53,356 nt of DNA from Frankia sp. AiPa1 (GTDB taxonomy: Bacteria > Actinomycetota > Actinomycetes > Frankiales > Frankiaceae). How positions within the stretch are numbered: the stretch's first letter is position 1; every line of letters begins with the position of its first letter. Positions 19,603 through 29,123 of this stretch are shown here, in pieces. Made by a program: the position numbers and the translations under genes. The notes under the pieces are model-generated. The model did no database searches, had not been told where the DNA came from, and saw nothing but the letters and a program-made list of their open reading frames with translations. The stretch lies in assembly GCF_023243075.1 (NCBI RefSeq), contig NZ_JALKFZ020000121.1:1-53356 (forward strand), given 5' to 3'.

Positions 19603-22281
19603 TCAGGCCTGGCCCTTACGTCCCATCCCCAGTGCCTTGCGGTAAAGCTCGGGGACACGGTAACGCTCGGCGTCGTCACGCGAACCGAGGTCGATCCCGA
19701 GTAGGCCGACCTCCAGGCCCAGGTTCACCACGTCTGCTTCGACCCGGGCAAGCTCACCAGCGGGGAAGGGTGTACGTCCGGCCGCTCGCAGCGCCTCGAA
19801 CAGCGGCCCGAGTTCCGGAAACTCCTCTTCCACGGAGCGCATCTCCTGGTCGCTGATGTCCTCCAGGGACTCGACCAGGGCCCGGGGCCGGATCAGGCTA
19901 CGTTCGTAGGGCGCCGATCCGTGCCAGTCGCGCTCCCGTTCGGCCGCACGATCGAAAAGTCGGATGAGGGAGCGTGGAGAGTGATCGCCGTTGCTGTCCG
20001 CCAGCCGGTTCCAGACCCAGTTGTGGGTAAAGGCGGTCTTACCCCCGGAGACCCGCTCGCCTACCAGAACCCGCCAGACGTCGAGCACCTGGCCCTGCGA
20101 CCAGGATTCGACCCGGTCCACCGCACCGTCCGGCAGCGCGTCCGGGACCTCGGTTCGGACGAGGCGGGCCACCACCGGCGCCCGCAGTGCCTGCTTGATC
20201 ACTACTTTCAGATAGTCAGTCTGGTCCGCCCAGGACAACCGCGCCTCACGCCCATAGAAATGGGACTGGTTCGGCACCGGGACACTTCGGTAGATATCAT
20301 CACGAATCAGAACTTTCATCCGTAGGCGGGACAGTTCGTCACCGCGCTCGCCCAGCAGGGCGAGTAGCCCCGCAACCCCCTCCCGCCGCCGTGCCAGATC
20401 AGCTGCCGTTGGGCCGAAACCGGCGTCCAGGCCATCGAACAACAGGAATGTCTGCTCATCGGTGGCCGCGTCCAGTTCTCTGATCCACTGCCACACCACC
20501 AACCCGGCATCCGGGACTGACAGGACGGCTCGCAGGTCCTGGACGAGGTCGATCTCGCTGTACTGCGACTCGGGTCCACGAACGCAGACAAGGCCACCGA
20601 AGATGGCGGGTACGGGCAGCCGCGGCCCGCCGCGCAGCCGCACCGTCACACCGATCAGCGCGGACCAGGCGACTCGCCAGTCGGTCCCCGTGTCCGCGAT
20701 GATGGAGTCAACCGCCTTGAATGTGTCGCTCGACGGTGTCCACGCACGGCGCGCCAGACCGGATGGGCTGGTTACGGCGACACCGCCTGCCATCGCGAGC
20801 TTGCGGAACAGTGCTGTCTTGCCGGTGCCCTTTCGGCCGCGGATCAGTGGTCGGTCCGGCCTCAGCGCCTGCTGAATGATCCCGGTGCGCAGGTAGGTCT
20901 CTTCGAATTCGTCGTCAGACTGGGCCTCCGCGATGCCAGCCGACATCCGCAACCCGGCAAGGGCCGCCGCTTTCGTGGTGGTCACCAACGACGGCGCCCC
21001 GGGAATGGCGGTGGTGGCGTGGACAGTGTCCGGCCGGATCGTGGCGGAACGCGAGACAAAACCCTTGATCCACTCGCTGACCGGCGCATAGGCGCTGGCA
21101 CCAGACTCGGCAGTCACCGCGTCCGTGCTAGCCATACCTTCGCTGTACCCCACGACGTGTATGAGCTCATCCACGTCGGGAAACGCCGGTCGGCCGTCCT
21201 TGAGGACCGCCGGAGCCAGCCACTCACTGACCCAGTTCGCGGCGCGATCCTCGTAGTAGCGGCGGGTTTCCGGTAGACCGCCAGGAACCGGGCTGACCAG
21301 GAACCGCGGCTCAGGGGTATAGGTGCGCTCGGAGCGCGCAGCGAGCAGAGCACGGGTCAGTGCGCCCGTACCCACTTTGGATTGCGGATGCGGGAAGAAG
21401 GTGACGACGGCCAGATCGGCGAGATCAAAGAGCAGCGGGGCCGACAGCGGGCTGATGCCGGTCCGAGCGTCGATGAGGACGATCTGCGGCGCGATCCGCA
21501 GGCCGCCAACGGCGGATAGCAACATCCGCAGCGGATTGTCCTCCTCCCGATACCAGGAGGCGGGATCCAGCTGGGCAAGCCGGCGAGCATAGTCGGCGTC
21601 CGGATGACCCGCCGGAAGCAGATAGAGCTCCCGGTCGGGATGCACGCGCAGCAGGTGCGGCGTGACGTCCGGAAGCGCGCCGGCGATCTCCGCACCCAGC
21701 AACAGCGGGACGACTCCCTGATCACGCCGAACCTCACGCTCGACGTCGAAAAGCGCGGCAAGCCCAGGTGCCTCCAAGTCCATGTCGATGCAGAGGACCC
21801 GATGCTCCTGCGCGAGCAACTGCGCCGTGTGAGCCAACGCGGTGGATCGGCCCACTCCTCCCCGCAGGGAATAGAACGTCGCGACCAGCGGAGCAGCAAG
21901 GAAATCGTCCGACCGTGACGGTAGCCGAACCTCGATTTTGTCCCGGAGTTCGCCGCGAGCCAGCGAATCCGGCCACAGCGGGAGATCGGAAACTGGGACC
22001 CGCAGTGGATCGTCGGTCCCCTCGGCCGCAGCGATGTCATTCTCGGCTGGAGCGAGGAGGCGGAAGTAGGCAATGTCGTCGTCTGCAATAAAGGGGCCGA
22101 GTGAACGGTCACGTCGTTCCGACGGAGGCAGTCCCTCAAAGGTGCGGCTTACCACCCGGATCCGGTAGCCCCGAAAAGGATCGGGGACCACCCAGGCGAC
22201 GGCCTGCGGATCGTCGCCGCGCAGACGGTCGAGGATGGATTTACGAACAGCATCGGCCTCAGCCTGCTTCCTGTCCGGCAT
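19603..22281 (-). CDS. Dual P-loop ATPase with RGGVGRS deviant Walker A
   Basis: An 892-aa cytosolic protein. Residues 1-80 include YRIRVVSRTFEGLPPSERRD, which resembles a BolA-like fold. Residues 130-340 are a ParA/MinD-type domain: deviant Walker A LRGGVGRST (139-147), IDMDLEAPG (165-173) and IVLIDARTG (267-275). Residues 455-700 hold a second P-loop domain, GRKGTGKT (482-489) and LLFDGLDA (613-620). The C-terminus has a winged-helix-like RYRVPELYRKALGMGRKG. It resembles 'KGGVGR-motif variant' ATPases and Sll1717-type P-loop ATPases known from prokaryotic conflict systems; I cannot confirm by search. ATG 22281 follows GAAGGGGGCG. It lies 33 bp after the HEPN-like gene, so the two form an operon, inserted between glnA2 and thrS. 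Regulation or target is unknown. Confidence 0.8.
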   Translation of the reverse strand: MPDRKQAEADAVRKSILDRLRGDDPQAVAWVVPDPFRGYRIRVVSRTFEGLPPSERRDRSLGPFIADDDIAYFRLLAPAENDIAAAEGTDDPLRVPVSDLPLWPDSLARGELRDKIEVRLPSRSDDFLAAPLVATFYSLRGGVGRSTALAHTAQLLAQEHRVLCIDMDLEAPGLAALFDVEREVRRDQGVVPLLLGAEIAGALPDVTPHLLRVHPDRELYLLPAGHPDADYARRLAQLDPASWYREEDNPLRMLLSAVGGLRIAPQIVLIDARTGISPLSAPLLFDLADLAVVTFFPHPQSKVGTGALTRALLAARSERTYTPEPRFLVSPVPGGLPETRRYYEDRAANWVSEWLAPAVLKDGRPAFPDVDELIHVVGYSEGMASTDAVTAESGASAYAPVSEWIKGFVSRSATIRPDTVHATTAIPGAPSLVTTTKAAALAGLRMSAGIAEAQSDDEFEETYLRTGIIQQALRPDRPLIRGRKGTGKTALFRKLAMAGGVAVTSPSGLARRAWTPSSDTFKAVDSIIADTGTDWRVAWSALIGVTVRLRGGPRLPVPAIFGGLVCVRGPESQYSEIDLVQDLRAVLSVPDAGLVVWQWIRELDAATDEQTFLLFDGLDAGFGPTAADLARRREGVAGLLALLGERGDELSRLRMKVLIRDDIYRSVPVPNQSHFYGREARLSWADQTDYLKVVIKQALRAPVVARLVRTEVPDALPDGAVDRVESWSQGQVLDVWRVLVGERVSGGKTAFTHNWVWNRLADSNGDHSPRSLIRLFDRAAERERDWHGSAPYERSLIRPRALVESLEDISDQEMRSVEEEFPELGPLFEALRAAGRTPFPAGELARVEADVVNLGLEVGLLGIDLGSRDDAERYRVPELYRKALGMGRKGQA

Positions 22282-22314
22282 CTCGCCCCCTTCTGCCTCG
22301 TTGCCAGCTCGTTG

Positions 22315-22704
22315 TCAGCGTAGCCGTCGGAGCCGGTGGGCCAGGAGCTTGGCCAGCTGCCGGGCGCTGGCGAGTTCTCGCTCGTAGTCGGCCTCGGGGG
22401 AGAGCACCGGGTCGTAGCGCATCTCGACAGTGCGACGATCCGCATACTCACGCACATCGTGCGGCAGGTCAGCTCGGCGAAAACCGCAGTCCGCCAGCAG
22501 AACATCAAGATCGTGTATCTTCTTGACCGACCCGCCGTTCAGGGCGGCCCCGAGGGCTTTGGCGTATGCCTCGACCACATATCCGGTGAGGTAGAGAGCG
22601 CCAAGCTGCCGCGCCTTCGCATGCAGCACCTCGGCATCCTGACCGCGTTCGCGAGCTACGGCAACCCAGTGATCGATCTGCCTTCTTCTGCCTGGCTTCA
22701 GCAC
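22315..22704 (-). CDS. HEPN-like small protein
   Basis: A predicted 129-aa helical protein. The segment ALYLTGYVVEAYAKALGAAL followed by IHDLDVLLADCGF and VEMRYDP matches the pattern of HEPN domains, which often act as RNases or as partners of nucleotidyltransferases. A possible RX4H is seen in RADLPH (77-82), but it is not in the usual helix context, so catalytic activity is uncertain. GTG 22704 is chosen because upstream codons are Trp/Cys/Ser-rich and overlap the promoter zone; ATG 22749 is the alternative. It is the first gene of a two-gene operon with the dual P-loop ATPase. HEPN-plus-NTPase pairing suggests a toxin/sensor or defence pair. Confidence 0.72.
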   Translation of the reverse strand: MLKPGRRRQIDHWVAVARERGQDAEVLHAKARQLGALYLTGYVVEAYAKALGAALNGGSVKKIHDLDVLLADCGFRRADLPHDVREYADRRTVEMRYDPVLSPEADYERELASARQLAKLLAHRLRRLR

Positions 22705-22866
22705 CCACCCCCGTCTGCCTGATGACGACAGGGCGCACTGTAACCACAATCGGTGTCACAGATCCGAGCCGAGACCAACTGCGGACAACAGGCAGACGAC
22801 ATGGAGGACCACGGAGCGCGCTCGGAACTGCGAATGCCCCCATGTCCGCGCCCCGGGATCTCGGCG

Positions 22867-24843
22867 TCAGACCTGGATGCGGCGTTCGACGGCGTCGAGG
22901 ATCTCGGCGATGGCGTCGTCGACGGGGACGCCGTTGCGCTGGGAGCCGTCGCGGAAACGGAAGGAGACGGCGCCGGCGGCCACGTCATCGTTGCCGGCCA
23001 GGAGCATGAACGGGACCTTCTGCTTCTGCGCGGTGCGGATCTTCTTCTGCATCCGTTCGTCGGAGGCATCGACCTCGACCCGGATGCCGTGACCGGACAG
23101 GCGGCGGGCGATCTCGTCGAGGTAGGGCACGTGCTCGTCGGTGATGGGAATGCCGAGGACCTGCACGGGGGCGAGCCACGGCGGGAGGGCACCGGCGTAG
23201 TGCTCCAGCAGGATGGCGAGGAAGCGCTCGATCGTCCCGAACAGGGCCCGGTGAATCATGAACGGGCGCTTGCGGGTGCCGTCCGCGGCCTGGTATTCGA
23301 GGTCGAAACGCTGCGGGAGCTGGAAGTCGACCTGGATGGTGGACAGCTGCCAGGTCCGGCCGATCGCGTCTCGGGCCTGCACGGAGATCTTCGGGCCGTA
23401 GAACGCGCCGCCACCCGGGTCCATGACGAGTTCCAGGTCCTGCTTCTGGGCGGCCTCGCGCAACAGGTCGGTCGCCTCGGCCCATTCCTCGTCGGTGCCC
23501 ACGGCCTTCCCCTCGGGGCGGGTCGAGAGCTCCAGGTAGAAGTCGTCGAGCCCGTAGTCGCGCAGGAGGCCCAACACGAAGCTCAGCGTGCTGTCGAGCT
23601 CGGTGGGCAGCTGCTCGCGGGCACAGAACAGGTGCGCGTCGTCCTGGGTGAGACCGCGCACCCGGGTAAGACCGTGCACCACGCCGGACTTCTCGTAGCG
23701 GTAGACGGTGCCGAACTCGAACAGCCGCAGCGGCAGCTCCCGGTACGACCGGCCGCGGGACCGGTAGATCAGGATGTGCATCGGGCAGTTCATCGGCTTG
23801 AGGTAGTAATCGGTGCCGCCGTCGAGCTGCATGGGCGGGTACATGCCGTCCGCGAACCAGTCGAGATGCCCGGAGATCTCGTACAGGTCGGACTTGGAGA
23901 TGTGCGGGGTGTTGACGAACGAATAGCCCGCCTCGGTGTGCCGGCGGCGCGAGTAGTCCTCCATGGCGGTGCGGATGGCGCCGCCCTTGGGATGGAACAC
24001 CGACAGGCCGGGGCCGATCTCGGTCGGGAAGGAGAACAGGTCGAGTTCGGCGCCGAGACGGCGATGGTCGCGCCGTTCGGCCTCGGCGAGGCGGGTCTGG
24101 TAGTCCTTCAGCGCCTCACGGGACTCCCAGGCGGTGCCGTAGATCCGCTGCAGTTGCGGGTTCTTCTCGCTGCCCCGCCAGTAGGCCGCGGCCGAGCGCA
24201 GGATGGCGAAGGCGGGGATGGAGCGGGTGGTCGGCACGTGCGGCCCGCGGCAGAGGTCCTTCCAGCACAGCTCGCCGGTCTTCGCGTCCAGGTTGTCATA
24301 GATTGTCAGTTCACCGGCGCCGACCTCGACGCTCGCCTCGGCATCCTCGCCGGCGCTCGACTTGAGACCGATCAGCTCCAGCTTGTACGGCTCGTCGGCG
24401 AGCTCGGCGCGGGCCGACTCGTCGGTGACGACCCGCCGCGAGAAACGCTGGCCGGACTTGATGATCGTCTGTGCCTTCTTTTCAATGGCCTTCAGATCGT
24501 CCGGGGTGAACGGGGTCTCGACGTCGAAGTCGTAGTAGAAACCGTTCTCGATCGGCGGCCCGATCCCCAGGCGCGCCTTGGGGAACAGTTCCTGCACGGC
24601 CTGGGCGACGACGTGCGCCGCGGAATGCCGCACGATCGCCCGCCCGGCCGGCGATTCGAGGACGATCGGCTCGACGACCGCGCCATCGGCGAGGACATGG
24701 GTAAGGTCGCGCTGCTGGCCGTCGACCAACGCTGCGATGACCGAGCGGTCGTCCGCGAACAGGCCGGCGGCCGTCGTCCCGCCTGGCACCACCCGCGGCT
24801 CGCTGCGCTGGTCATGCTGGACGGTCACGCGGACGTCGGACAC
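22867..24843 (-). CDS. thrS: Threonyl-tRNA synthetase
   Basis: A 658-aa class II synthetase that charges tRNA-Thr. It has an N-terminal TGS-like part (to about residue 60), an editing domain containing [10 protein letters not shown] and the Zn/His-Cys segment near CRGPHVP, and the catalytic core with [24 protein letters not shown] and [21 protein letters not shown] (quoted in parts). A C-terminal anticodon-binding domain starts near [15 protein letters not shown]. Length is normal. ATG 24843 is followed by a typical N-terminus, with only an AGGAG-like run (CACAGGAG) upstream. No T-box leader is apparent in the 150 bp upstream. Confidence 0.96.
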   Translation of the reverse strand: MSDVRVTVQHDQRSEPRVVPGGTTAAGLFADDRSVIAALVDGQQRDLTHVLADGAVVEPIVLESPAGRAIVRHSAAHVVAQAVQELFPKARLGIGPPIENGFYYDFDVETPFTPDDLKAIEKKAQTIIKSGQRFSRRVVTDESARAELADEPYKLELIGLKSSAGEDAEASVEVGAGELTIYDNLDAKTGELCWKDLCRGPHVPTTRSIPAFAILRSAAAYWRGSEKNPQLQRIYGTAWESREALKDYQTRLAEAERRDHRRLGAELDLFSFPTEIGPGLSVFHPKGGAIRTAMEDYSRRRHTEAGYSFVNTPHISKSDLYEISGHLDWFADGMYPPMQLDGGTDYYLKPMNCPMHILIYRSRGRSYRELPLRLFEFGTVYRYEKSGVVHGLTRVRGLTQDDAHLFCAREQLPTELDSTLSFVLGLLRDYGLDDFYLELSTRPEGKAVGTDEEWAEATDLLREAAQKQDLELVMDPGGGAFYGPKISVQARDAIGRTWQLSTIQVDFQLPQRFDLEYQAADGTRKRPFMIHRALFGTIERFLAILLEHYAGALPPWLAPVQVLGIPITDEHVPYLDEIARRLSGHGIRVEVDASDERMQKKIRTAQKQKVPFMLLAGNDDVAAGAVSFRFRDGSQRNGVPVDDAIAEILDAVERRIQV

Positions 24844-24992
24844 CGAAAATCTCCTGTGTGCGAGGGGACGCAGGCGTGGGGATCCTCCCGTGGACGGTGT
24901 GTCACCATCCCTGCGGGCGACCCCACGGCGGGCCTTCCTGACCCGATCGCGATGCTACTCGCGAGCGGGCACTGCCTCCCACGCGCGCGCAC

Positions 24993-26048
24993 TCAGGGTG
25001 ACGGTTCCGGGGTGATCGTCGGGCTGTCGACGGGATACGCGCCGCCCACCGGATAGGGCCCGCCCACCGGGTAGACCCCGCCGACCGGGTATGCGCCGAG
25101 GCGGGGCAGCACCCCCTGCCCTCCCGACCGCGGCGACCCGGACTGGCCCGCACCGGACGGGACCGGGTCAGACGGGTCCGGGTCGGACGGGCCCGGGTCG
25201 GACGGGGCAGCCACGATGGTCGAGACCTCGGCGACGATCACACCGCCCGGTAGTCCGCTGGGCCGCGGCGCGACCTCCCGCGGCTGACCGTCGGCGGACC
25301 GCCCGGCATCGCCACTGACGGGCGCCACGGGATCCCTGCCCTCGCCTGGATCCCCGACCTGTGCGCCCACCTCCCGGGCGTCCTCGGCGCCTGCCTCCCG
25401 CGCGCGGATGCCGTCGAGCGCCATGTCGACGATCCGGCCGATCCGGCTGCCGCTGACCTCACGGTCCCCGCTGAGGTACTGCCGGTAGGAGACCGTCCCG
25501 GCCAGCATGTCGACGACGAGATCGACGTCGACGTCCGCGGGCAGTTCGCCCGAGGCGATCCCGCGCCGGAGCAGGTCGGCGGCCCACCGCCGGGGCGGTT
25601 CCAGCACCCGGTGCGAGTAGGTGGCGAACAGTTCGGGGTGGGCGCCATGCTCCGCGGCAAGCTTGGGCATGATCTGCCCGGCCAACGAGTGCGAGTTACG
25701 CCGGCGCAGGGAGATGAGCCACGCGACCAGGTCGTCCCGCAGGGATCCGGTCTCGACCGTCTCGACGTCATCGGCCAGCGTGTCGAGCGCGTCACCGATG
25801 AGGGCGTCCTTGGTGGGCCAGCGCCGGTAGACCGTGGCCTTGCCGACACCAGCGCTGGCCGCGACGGCCTCCATCGACAGCCCGGTGAAGCCGACGGTGG
25901 CCAACTCGTGCAGCGCGGCCTCTATGATCGCCCCGTCATAGCGGGGATCACGCGGACGGCCGGGCGCACGCGGAACCCGCACCCCGGACGGGGCCCGATC
26001 CTCCGGTCGACGAGGATGCGGCGGACGGGCATCCGATGTCGTCGTCAT
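24993..26048 (-). CDS. TetR-family transcriptional regulator with repeat tail
   Basis: A 351-aa protein. Residues 30-90 are a TetR DNA-binding domain (AALHELATVGFTGLSMEAVA, then SAGVGKATVYRRWPTKDAL). The C-terminal ligand domain runs to about residue 225. The last 125 residues are low-complexity: SDPGPSDPDPSDP repeats and finally four YPV(G/D) units (318-345) encoded by an 18-bp DNA repeat at about 25030-25095. Such a tail is unusual, since TetR proteins are about 200 aa. ATG 26048 has GGAGG nine bases upstream. It is divergent from panB, so it may control panB, itself, or the thrS side; none is shown. Confidence 0.82.
   Translation of the reverse strand: MTTTSDARPPHPRRPEDRAPSGVRVPRAPGRPRDPRYDGAIIEAALHELATVGFTGLSMEAVAASAGVGKATVYRRWPTKDALIGDALDTLADDVETVETGSLRDDLVAWLISLRRRNSHSLAGQIMPKLAAEHGAHPELFATYSHRVLEPPRRWAADLLRRGIASGELPADVDVDLVVDMLAGTVSYRQYLSGDREVSGSRIGRIVDMALDGIRAREAGAEDAREVGAQVGDPGEGRDPVAPVSGDAGRSADGQPREVAPRPSGLPGGVIVAEVSTIVAAPSDPGPSDPDPSDPVPSGAGQSGSPRSGGQGVLPRLGAYPVGGVYPVGGPYPVGGAYPVDSPTITPEPSP
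25030..25098. repeat. 18-bp tandem repeat at the 3' end of the TetR gene
   Basis: About four units of (GCGCCGCCCACCGGATAG)-like sequence encode the four YPVGG-type units at the C-terminus of the TetR protein. Units differ in one to three bases, mostly changing the residue before each Tyr. Confidence 0.75.
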
Positions 26049-26335
26049 TGGCCGCGTCCTCCGCTCGCCCCGCCGATCCGGTCGCCGTACCGGTGCGTCC
26101 GCATGGATAGGCCACCCGCCACGTGGTGGAGCCGCTCGTTCCTGCCGGTGTTCCTGTCCCATTTCAAGATCAGCATACGTGCCGCCGGCCCCTGACGCAT
26201 CCGTTTGCGGTGCCAGCGGCGTGGCGCAGCCTGGATGACCAGGCGGTGGGAATCGGCGGCGGGAGTCGGCGGCCGGTGGCAGCATGGGCAGCACGCCGGG
26301 ACGCCCAGCGCCCGGACGGACCATCAGGAGTGCTC

Positions 26336-27271
26336 ATGATCTCGTCAGGCAGTGCCTCCCACGCATCGGCATCCTCCGAGTCGGCATCCCACGAGTCACC
26401 CGACCAGAGCCACGAGACCGCGGCGGCGACGCTCTACGGCGCGCCGGCCGCAGCAGGTCGCCCTCATCTCCGCCCCCGCACCCGCTTCACCGTCCGCGAC
26501 GTCGCGGCGGCCAAGGCCCGCGGGGCGAGGTGGGCGATGCTCACCGCCTACGACTTCACCAGCGCCTCGGTGTTCGACGAGGCCGAGATTCCCGTCCTGC
26601 TGGTCGGCGACTCCGCCGCCAATGTCGTGTACGGCTACGACACCACGATCCCGGTCACGGTGGACGAGCTCATCCCCCTGGTCCGCGCGGTGGTGCGCGG
26701 GGCGCCGCACGCGATGGTCGTGGCCGACCTGCCGTTCGGGTCGTACCAGGCGGGGCCGCGGCAGGCCCTGGAGACGGCCACCCGTTTCCTCAAGGAAGGC
26801 GGCGCCCACGCGGTGAAGCTCGAGGGTGGGGCACGGGTCGCCCCGGCGGTGGAGACGCTGACGGCGGCGGGCATCCCGGTCGTCGGCCATCTGGGGCTGA
26901 CCCCGCAGAGCATCCACGCCCTCGGCGGCTACCGGGTGCAGGGCCGCGACGCGGCCGGGGACGTCCTGCTCGCCGACGCGCTGGCGATCGAGGCCGCCGG
27001 CGCGTTCGCCGTCGTGCTGGAGGTGGTGCCCGCCGATCTGGCTGCCCGGGTGACGAAGGAGCTGCGCATCGCCACCGTCGGCATCGGCGCCGGACCGGAC
27101 TGCGACGCCCAGGTGCTCGTCTGGCAGGACATGGCCGGGTTCAGCGGCGGCCACACCCCCCGGTTCGTCAAGCGGTACGCCGACCTTCGCGCGGCCCTCG
27201 GCGCGGCGGCGCGCGCCTACCGCGACGAGGTCGAGGGCGGCCAGTACCCGTCTCTCGAGCACAGCTACTGA
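26336..27271 (+). CDS. panB: 3-methyl-2-oxobutanoate hydroxymethyltransferase
   Basis: A 311-aa enzyme of pantothenate synthesis that transfers a hydroxymethyl group from methylene-tetrahydrofolate to 2-oxoisovalerate, giving ketopantoate. The TIM-barrel signatures are [67 protein letters not shown] and [19 protein letters not shown] ([19 protein letters not shown]). A Ser/His-rich leader of about 45 residues precedes the domain; ATG 26336 has CAGGAG seven bases upstream, supporting this start. It converges with the BtuF-like gene. In M. tuberculosis panB also lies near glnA2. Confidence 0.94.
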   Translation: MISSGSASHASASSESASHESPDQSHETAAATLYGAPAAAGRPHLRPRTRFTVRDVAAAKARGARWAMLTAYDFTSASVFDEAEIPVLLVGDSAANVVYGYDTTIPVTVDELIPLVRAVVRGAPHAMVVADLPFGSYQAGPRQALETATRFLKEGGAHAVKLEGGARVAPAVETLTAAGIPVVGHLGLTPQSIHALGGYRVQGRDAAGDVLLADALAIEAAGAFAVVLEVVPADLAARVTKELRIATVGIGAGPDCDAQVLVWQDMAGFSGGHTPRFVKRYADLRAALGAAARAYRDEVEGGQYPSLEHSY

Positions 27272-27312
27272 ACCAGCACAGCTACTGGACCAGCCGCGTT
27301 ACCGAGCCTGCC

Positions 27313-28152
27313 TTACCGAGCCAGTGCGACGGCAAGCTCCGAGCGGGCCGCCACCAGGGACGGGCCGTACCAGGTCAGCAGGCGGCCCGAGACGCACACC
27401 GCCGGCGCGGTGAACGACTCGGGTCCGTCCGCCGGGCTGAACGCGTACGGCTCGTCCGGCAGGACGACCAGGTCGTGCGGCGCCACCGTGGCCGGGTCGA
27501 ACCGGGGATAGCGCTGCGGCGAGTCGGCCAGCACGTTGTCGACGCCGAGCCGGCGCAGCACGTCCCCGGCGAACGTGTCGCGCCCGACGGCCATCCATGG
27601 CCGACGCCAGATCGGTATCAGCGCGCGCCGGCGTGGTCCGGCCGGCGCGGGCTGCGACCAGGCGGCCCGGGCCTCGTCCAGCCAGCCGGGCCGGGGCAGC
27701 CGGCAGGCCAGGCGCAGCATCCGGTCCAGGCTGCCCAGGGCGGCGTCGACGGTGGTGGGCGCGGTCACCCACACGGCAAGCCCGGCCGCCCGCAGGGCGT
27801 CGAGGTCTGGTGCGCGGTTCTCCTCGGCATTGGCGAGCACGACGTCTGGGGCGAGCTCGACGACGGCGGCGACGTCGGGATTCTTCGTGCCCCGCACCCG
27901 GGTGACGTGCAGCCCCGGCGGATGGCTGCACCAGTCGGTCGCGCCGACCAGCAGGCCCGGGGCGCTCACCGCGACCGACTCGGTGAGGCTCGGCACCAGT
28001 GAGACCACCCGCCCGACCCTGGTCGGGACCGCCACCGTCAGCCCGAGATCGTCCCGCTCGGGGTCGTCAGGTTCGCCGCCCAGGAGTCGCCCGGGACCGT
28101 CCGGCCAGCCGGATGTGGCCGGATAGGGACTGTCCAGCTCGCCTGCCATCAC
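27313..28152 (-). CDS. BtuF-like helical-backbone metal/cofactor-binding protein
   Basis: A 279-aa protein with the fold of ABC-transporter solute-binding proteins for cobalamin or siderophores. It shows RVVSLVPSLTESVAV, LVGATDWCSHPPG, VRGTKNPDVAAVVELAPDVV, LANAEENRAPDLDALRAAGL, and RRPWMAVGRDTFAGDVLRRLG. No signal peptide or lipobox is visible at the N-terminus, and no permease or ATPase genes are near, so it is probably cytosolic and not a transporter component. The conserved NAEENR segment is seen in actinobacterial stand-alone relatives. Ligand unknown. It starts with ATGATG 13 bp after the F420 reductase stop, so the two may be co-transcribed. Confidence 0.78.
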   Translation of the reverse strand: MMAGELDSPYPATSGWPDGPGRLLGGEPDDPERDDLGLTVAVPTRVGRVVSLVPSLTESVAVSAPGLLVGATDWCSHPPGLHVTRVRGTKNPDVAAVVELAPDVVLANAEENRAPDLDALRAAGLAVWVTAPTTVDAALGSLDRMLRLACRLPRPGWLDEARAAWSQPAPAGPRRRALIPIWRRPWMAVGRDTFAGDVLRRLGVDNVLADSPQRYPRFDPATVAPHDLVVLPDEPYAFSPADGPESFTAPAVCVSGRLLTWYGPSLVAARSELAVALAR

Positions 28153-28164
28153 CGTGCCCAGACG

Positions 28165-28848
28165 TCAGACGTCGGTGACGCGCAGGCCCGCGTGGGACTT
28201 GTAACGTCGGTTGATCGAGATCAGGTTGGCAGTGAGCGCCTCCACCTGGCCGGCATTGCGCAGCTTGCCGGCGTAGATGCCGCGCATGCCGGGGATCCGC
28301 TCGGCGAGCGCCGCGACCAGGTCGGTGGCGGCCCGGTCGTCGCCGAGCACGAGGATGTCGGTGTCAATCGACTCGACCGACTCGTCGGCGAGCAGCACGG
28401 CGGAGATGTGGTGGAAGGCCGCCACGACGGTGCTGTCGGGCAGGACGGCCGCGGCCTGCTGGGCGGCGCTGCCCTCGGGTACGGGCAGGGCGAACGCGCC
28501 GCCCTTGTCGAACCCCATCGGATTGACGCAGTCGATGACGATCTTCCCGGCCAGCGGGCCGCGCAGCGACTCGAGTGTCTCCCGGTGCCCTTCCCAGGGA
28601 ACAGCGATGATGACGATGTCGGCGCGCGCGGCGACGGTGGCGTTGTCCGAGCCTTCGATGCGCCGCCCCGGCCCGGCGAGTGCGGCTGCGGCCTGCTCCC
28701 CGCGTTCGGCCGAACGTGAGCCGATGAGCACGAGATGCCCGGCCTGGGCGAAGCGCAGACCGAGGCCGCCGCCCTGCGGTCCGGAGCCACCGAGGATGCC
28801 GACAGTGAGCGCGGGGACGTCCGCGGGGACGTACTGGGTCGAGGTCAC
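28165..28848 (-). CDS. npdG: NADPH-dependent F420 reductase
   Basis: A 227-aa Rossmann protein that interconverts NADPH and reduced coenzyme F420. It shows the family glycine motif GILGGSGPQGGGLGLRFAQA, IGSRSAERGEQAA, IIAVPWEGHRETLE, IVIDCVNPMGFD, and VAAFHHISAVLLAD. The C-terminal ALTANLISINRRYK is typical. Length is normal. The start is GTG 28848; the frame continues further upstream but without family similarity. It implies that the organism makes F420, which agrees with an actinobacterium. The neighbouring BtuF-like gene is downstream on the same strand. Confidence 0.9.
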   Translation of the reverse strand: MTSTQYVPADVPALTVGILGGSGPQGGGLGLRFAQAGHLVLIGSRSAERGEQAAAALAGPGRRIEGSDNATVAARADIVIIAVPWEGHRETLESLRGPLAGKIVIDCVNPMGFDKGGAFALPVPEGSAAQQAAAVLPDSTVVAAFHHISAVLLADESVESIDTDILVLGDDRAATDLVAALAERIPGMRGIYAGKLRNAGQVEALTANLISINRRYKSHAGLRVTDV

Positions 28849-29123
28849 CCTGTCATCCTGCCCGAGTCGTCCGTCGGCCGCGAGGTTGCGCGAACGACGC
28901 CAAACCCGCAGGCGAGACGGCTGGAGCACGGAGCCGGACCGTGCACCCTCCGGCACCGCGGCCGATAGCCAACCCACCCGCCGACGGACAGCCGGGTGCA
29001 ATGGGGGACTATGCATGAACAACGGGACAGCTACGTGACCGTCCGCCCCCGCCCGCCCACCGGGACCTTCGGCCGGACAGACGGGATCCCACACACGTCG
29101 CTACCGGCAGAGGAGCAACGAGC

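Noticed and set aside
22753..25056. 767-codon plus-strand ORF over thrS
   Set aside because: Antisense to thrS, which has all synthetase motifs; the ORF reads as Gly/Val/Asp-rich filler.
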